34,590 nucleotides of DNA. Source: Pseudomonas sp. UBA5706 (GTDB lineage: Bacteria; Pseudomonadota; Gammaproteobacteria; Pseudomonadales; Pseudomonadaceae). Made by a program: the position numbers and the translations under genes. Positions 31,801-34,590 of this stretch are shown in pieces; the first letter of the stretch is position 1, and the number at the start of each line of letters is the position of its first letter. The stretch is from assembly GCF_002419965.1 (NCBI RefSeq), contig NZ_DIHC01000005.1, positions 1-34,590 on the forward strand, given 5' to 3'. The notes under the pieces are model-generated. The model was not told the DNA's origin. It saw only the letters and a list, made by a program, of their open reading frames with translations, and ran no database searches.

Positions 31801-32476
31801 AGTCCACATTGATCGTCGCAGGGCTGGCGGCCGCAGCGGTTAGCTCTTCGCCGAGCACGTGCCGCTGTATCGTGAGATCAAAGGCTAGGTGGTGGAATGC
31901 GACATTACACATCAGTGCACAGCAGTGTCTGCGTTCGAGGACATGGAGCTTGCGCAGTGGACGCTACGCATTACACGCAAGGCCTGCTCTGAAGACGAGC
32001 CTAGGGTTATTCTTTGCACCCAACAGGACGTCAAGGGCCCGCCCGAACTGGAGGGCAAACAGCTAAGGAGTGCGCTGCAATAAGGCGATGCAGAAGCGGG
32101 TGAGGATTGGTACGCCACCGGTGCCGCCGCGTTGGCGTTGATCGACGAGTTACGCAATGGCAAGCGCCAAACTGTAGCTGCGACACAGGGTGAGCAGGTA
32201 TCGTCTCTTGAATCAGTGCTGCACTGTTGTTTATGGATGCAGTGCAGTAACGTTTCGGCACACAGAACGCTCTGCTGCGTCGAGGCGATAAGCTTGAACA
32301 GTGAAGTGCCGTCGGCGCTGGTCGCACCTGTACTGCCGGAGCTCAGGCCTGTGGGGCAGCCTGATGATGCAGAGCAAAAGCGAATTCGCGATGCGGTAAT
32401 TGCTGCGACTCGTGATAGATGGAAACATCGCTCAGTTGCACTCCAAGTCCTGCCATACGCGGGGACGACGCCGTAG
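31797..32476 (+). pseudogene. DUF1176-type secreted protein gene, multiply broken
   Basis: Starts at a TTG overlapping the previous stop (TTGA) with a signal-like MKSTLIVAGLAAAAVSS. A shift then leads to AEHVPLYREIKG, TAG at 31886, VECDITHQCTAVSAFEDMELAQWTLRITRKA, TAA at 32081, and GDAEAGEDWYATGAAALALIDELRNGKRQTVAA. In another frame comes RFGTQNALLRRGDKLEQ, then VPSALVAPVLPELRPV and a final stop at 32476. The order Cys-rich middle, ALIDE, FGT..AL..RG and Pro-rich end matches what I know of DUF1176. At least two stops and two shifts make it a pseudogene. It was the fourth gene of the overlapping operon. Confidence 0.65.
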
Positions 32477-32636
32477 AGGGACTCCGATTGTGGCGTCTAT
32501 GGAACGGCATGACGGATTGATTCGATGACGTGGTCGACCTCTCAGACTGCTCGCCGGGCTTGCCGTTGCCGTTACAACCGTCGCGCCGTGGTCCGTTTAC
32601 ACGCTCCACAGCAGCGAACCTCCGCATTGGCCGGCA

Positions 32637-33263
32637 GTGCTCGGCCTAGCAGGCCTGATTCTGTTCGGCTATCTCCAACTTGCGAGTCCCCCAGTTTCTG
32701 TAAAGAGAAATCCCATGCCAGGACAGAGCGTCAAACCACCTGCTCCTTATCCGGGGTGGATCAGGATCGGATGGAGAAACGCCGTAAGTCTCCCAGGCCA
32801 TTGGTTCTATCAATTCCATATTGATACGACCACGCCCGACGAGCCGTTCTGCTTTGAGGAATGGGTGGGTGGTGGACATGCTCCTGGCGGTGGGGTGAAA
32901 CGCCTTGCCCTGCGGGATCTTGATGGCTGGATAGGGAACTGGAGAGAACACGCTGCCAAGGCCGGATGCGGTTGGGTAGTGGATATCATCGATTCGCGGT
33001 CCAGCGACGATACCCAGGCAGTGATCGAGCAGATCCTAAGCCGCTACGTCAACGAGCAGTTGAAGGAGCACGGCGTTCCCGAAACGAGCTATGCACTTGG
33101 GGTCGTGAAAGACGAAGCGCTCTGCTTGTGCCGTCAGGGAGCAGTGTGGGTGATCTTCTACAGCGAGCGCGGTCTGCAAACTGAAATGGAATGTTATGAG
33201 TCATACAGCGCTGCGTGTGTGGCATTCATTGCCAGAGTAAAGAAAATCGCGAATGGCAGCTAA
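32637..33263 (+). CDS. membrane-anchored protein of unknown function (5' end uncertain)
   Basis: 208 aa from the GTG at 32637: a membrane helix (LAGLILFGYLQLA), then a soluble domain with GWIRIGWRNAVSLPGHWFY, DEPFCFEEWVGGGH, CGWVVDIIDSRSSDDTQAVIEQIL and an end like VWVIFYSERGLQTEMECYESYSAAC. The same frame is open back to 32529 and reads RLLAGLAVAVTTVAPWSVYTLHSSEPPHW, which looks like a first membrane helix. There is no start codon in it; the ATG at 32525 is one frame off, so a frameshift may have removed the true start. The last part resembles immunity-type proteins (YSERG pattern), a weak impression only. Confidence 0.5.
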   Translation: MLGLAGLILFGYLQLASPPVSVKRNPMPGQSVKPPAPYPGWIRIGWRNAVSLPGHWFYQFHIDTTTPDEPFCFEEWVGGGHAPGGGVKRLALRDLDGWIGNWREHAAKAGCGWVVDIIDSRSSDDTQAVIEQILSRYVNEQLKEHGVPETSYALGVVKDEALCLCRQGAVWVIFYSERGLQTEMECYESYSAACVAFIARVKKIANGS

Positions 33264-33287
33264 GAAACCACCGCACCTTTACAAGGG

Positions 33288-33425
33288 ATGAGTACAGTTT
33301 TTGAGGTAGTCGATCACGATGGCCTAATCCTGATATTCGAGCTGCCTCAAGAGGCTGCTCGGTGGGCCAGGCAAGCCCACGCCTTCGGAGTACCAGATCG
33401 GCGTCAGGAAGCAGAGAGTGGATGA
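33288..33425 (+). other. 45-codon open frame, likely gene fragment
   Basis: MSTVFEVVDHDGLILIFELP followed by EAARWARQAHAFGVPDRRQEAESG, 25 bases after the preceding stop. It reads like the start of a small folded domain but ends early. AAGGG touches the ATG with no spacing. Possibly the surviving N-terminus of a partner of the previous gene. Confidence 0.3.
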
Positions 33426-33462
33426 TCAGCTCTATAGCGGCAACGACGACCTCTAACCCCGC

Positions 33463-33612
33463 TCAAAATGATGAAGACATCAAATCTATCGGGGTCTTGG
33501 TGTATTGCTTGGCGCCGCCTATTCGGACACCGGCCCAGAAGAGCCAGGCCTGCCATCCTGTGACGCCTTCGGCGAGAAGCGCACGGTACATAACAGCAGC
33601 CGCCTTCGGTGG
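33463..33612 (-). pseudogene. possible DUF1353 phage protein C-terminal remnant
   Basis: Leftward: RWPPKAAAVMYRALLAEGVTGWQAWLFWAGVRIGG, then AKQYTKTPIDLMSSSF and a stop at 33463. The pattern ADR.FY.AL...GV..W.AWL.Y.AVR..G is the C-terminal helix pair of DUF1353 phage proteins as I know them. The N-terminal part is not found in the upstream sequence. It lies between accessory genes and a phage-like hydrolase on the same strand. Confidence 0.35.
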
Positions 33613-33716
33613 CCAGCGAGGATGTTGACGCATCCTGCTGGCCGCTCCCTTTTTGTGTTACGAAGCGCTCATTCTCTACCGGTCTTCCAGGAAGGAAGCT
33701 CGGGTTTAAGCGCGGC

Positions 33717-34590
33717 TCAGATCTTTCTGACTCCGAACTGACTGACCTTGACCTTCGAGTCAAGCGCCACGCCAACTGCCAGATACAGACCCATACGCGA
33801 GCTAATGACAGTTTCAGTTGCATCGAACGAATAACGCTGAGTCTCAAGCGCGCCTTTCCATTTCGCCGGCAAGGTAAATGGTTCCTGGTACTTGTCCATT
33901 GAGCGGTAATAGATCGTAGTAGACGTGCCCGCCACCGGCTTGGTGATGATCAGCTCAGCCTCCCAACCAAGGATGCCCCGGCTGTTGCCGACGATTTCAG
34001 GTGCCGAAACCATCTCAATCACGTCACCCGCCACAAGATTGCTCAGCGTGACGTTTGCCGAAGGCTGCAGATAGATGTAGCCACCCGCCGCCCCCATGAT
34101 TCCGCTCAGTTCAACGCATTGTGCTTCGCCGTATGCGGCGGGCTCCTTATACCAGCGAGTGGTTACCCCGATGAGCCCGGAACCGTTGGCCTTGTAGCTG
34201 TCCGCCAGTACCGACCCGGCCACTGGGTTGGCCGATGCGTTGATTGTCCCAGCAGTCCCAGCCATCAACGGATTGGCATTGAGACAGCCGAACGGACGAA
34301 TCGCCGAGTAAAGATCAGCGGCATCCGTCGGCAGCGGCACGCCGAAGAATTCGAAATTGGCATTGATGACCGGCACGCATCGGGACTGAATGAAATCAGC
34401 GCCAAGGATGTTGGGATGCAGGCCTTCCACGGTCATTGCTTCGGTAAAGCCGTCCCAGATGTTCACCACCGGCACGAACTGGCTAACGTAGCTCAGCACC
34501 CAGTCCCTGTACGCGATTGCCTCGGCCAGCGCGGTGCCCGTCAGGGCTTTGGTCCCGAACCGGGGCGTCCCAGTACCCACGATCAGGTAC
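33717..34590 (-). CDS. SGNH/GDSL-hydrolase-like phage protein, C-terminal part (runs off the window)
   Basis: The frame is open to the right edge; visible are about 290 residues. AYRDWVLSYVSQFVPVVNIWDGFTEA followed by EGLHPNILGADFIQ matches the last block of SGNH/GDSL hydrolases, where Asp/Glu-x-x-His carries the catalytic His. The catalytic Ser and Asn blocks would lie beyond 34590. After it comes a ~190-residue beta-rich domain with GGYIYLQPSANVTLSNLVAGDVIEMV and TTIYYRSMDKYQEPFTLPAKWKG, like the carbohydrate-facing ends of phage tail or surface proteins. The GTG at 34578-34580 is an internal Val, not a start. Confidence 0.7.
   Translation of the reverse strand, partial: YLIVGTGTPRFGTKALTGTALAEAIAYRDWVLSYVSQFVPVVNIWDGFTEAMTVEGLHPNILGADFIQSRCVPVINANFEFFGVPLPTDAADLYSAIRPFGCLNANPLMAGTAGTINASANPVAGSVLADSYKANGSGLIGVTTRWYKEPAAYGEAQCVELSGIMGAAGGYIYLQPSANVTLSNLVAGDVIEMVSAPEIVGNSRGILGWEAELIITKPVAGTSTTIYYRSMDKYQEPFTLPAKWKGALETQRYSFDATETVISSRMGLYLAVGVALDSKVKVSQFGVRKI

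Noticed and set aside
1..34590. CRISPR array or origin of replication
   Set aside because: No regularly spaced repeats, cas genes, DnaA-box cluster or iteron series were seen.

Overview
The window looks like a Pseudomonas chromosome. The pointers are an OprD-type porin, an AruH-like transaminase, a copCD pair, a modABC operon and poxvirus-type topoisomerase IB next to a second UvrA. A species cannot be named from sequence alone, but an environmental fluorescens/koreensis-like species fits. The left half (about 1-18,100) is orderly, tightly packed core-like DNA. The right half (about 18,100-34,590) is a patchwork of integrase relics, IS66 copies, regulator/oxidoreductase cassettes, decayed genes and phage pieces.

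Left half, in order: oprD-family porin (-); aruH-like aminotransferase (-); copC-copD (+); an Ada-type regulator/methyltransferase that has lost three of four zinc cysteines; an Xre/RES toxin-antitoxin pair; an AcuR-like TetR regulator (-) whose usual partner acuI survives only as a ~55-codon scar although both TetR-type operators are still visible; nitronate monooxygenase; modABC behind a ModE-like palindrome; topoisomerase IB, a 57-aa overlapping small gene and uvrA2; a LexA-boxed coiled-coil gene; three small conserved-looking genes; and an orphan arsR with its operator.

From 18,166 to 27,944 lies a degraded island bounded by two imperfect copies (25/28) of the 3' end of a tRNA-Leu gene. 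It carries a decayed LexA-boxed coiled-coil paralogue, a divergent TetR/aldo-keto reductase cassette with twin operators, a truncated diguanylate cyclase, a frameshifted phage gene and a tyrosine integrase. The integrase is split in two by a 5,066-bp IS66-bounded composite element (22,273-27,338) that carries a TetR regulator and a PobA-like FAD monooxygenase. The element has IS66-type inverted ends and an 8-bp target duplication (7/8). Removing it restores the integrase reading through the junction, so the order of insertion events can be read directly.

Right of the tRNA fragment come a third coiled-coil paralogue with a canonical LexA box, a second integrase relic, and a run of overlapping genes (secreted 143-aa protein, M48 membrane protease, two-TM protein, then a decayed DUF1176 gene). 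Beyond these are an unknown membrane-anchored protein, a possible phage remnant and the C-terminal part of an SGNH/GDSL-hydrolase-like phage protein that runs off the right edge.

The observation I would follow first is the family of three small coiled-coil genes, each preceded 13-17 bp upstream by a LexA box (two intact, one broken). Two of them sit next to tRNA-Leu fragments or integrase relics. They look like SOS-induced cargo of integrative elements, of unknown function.
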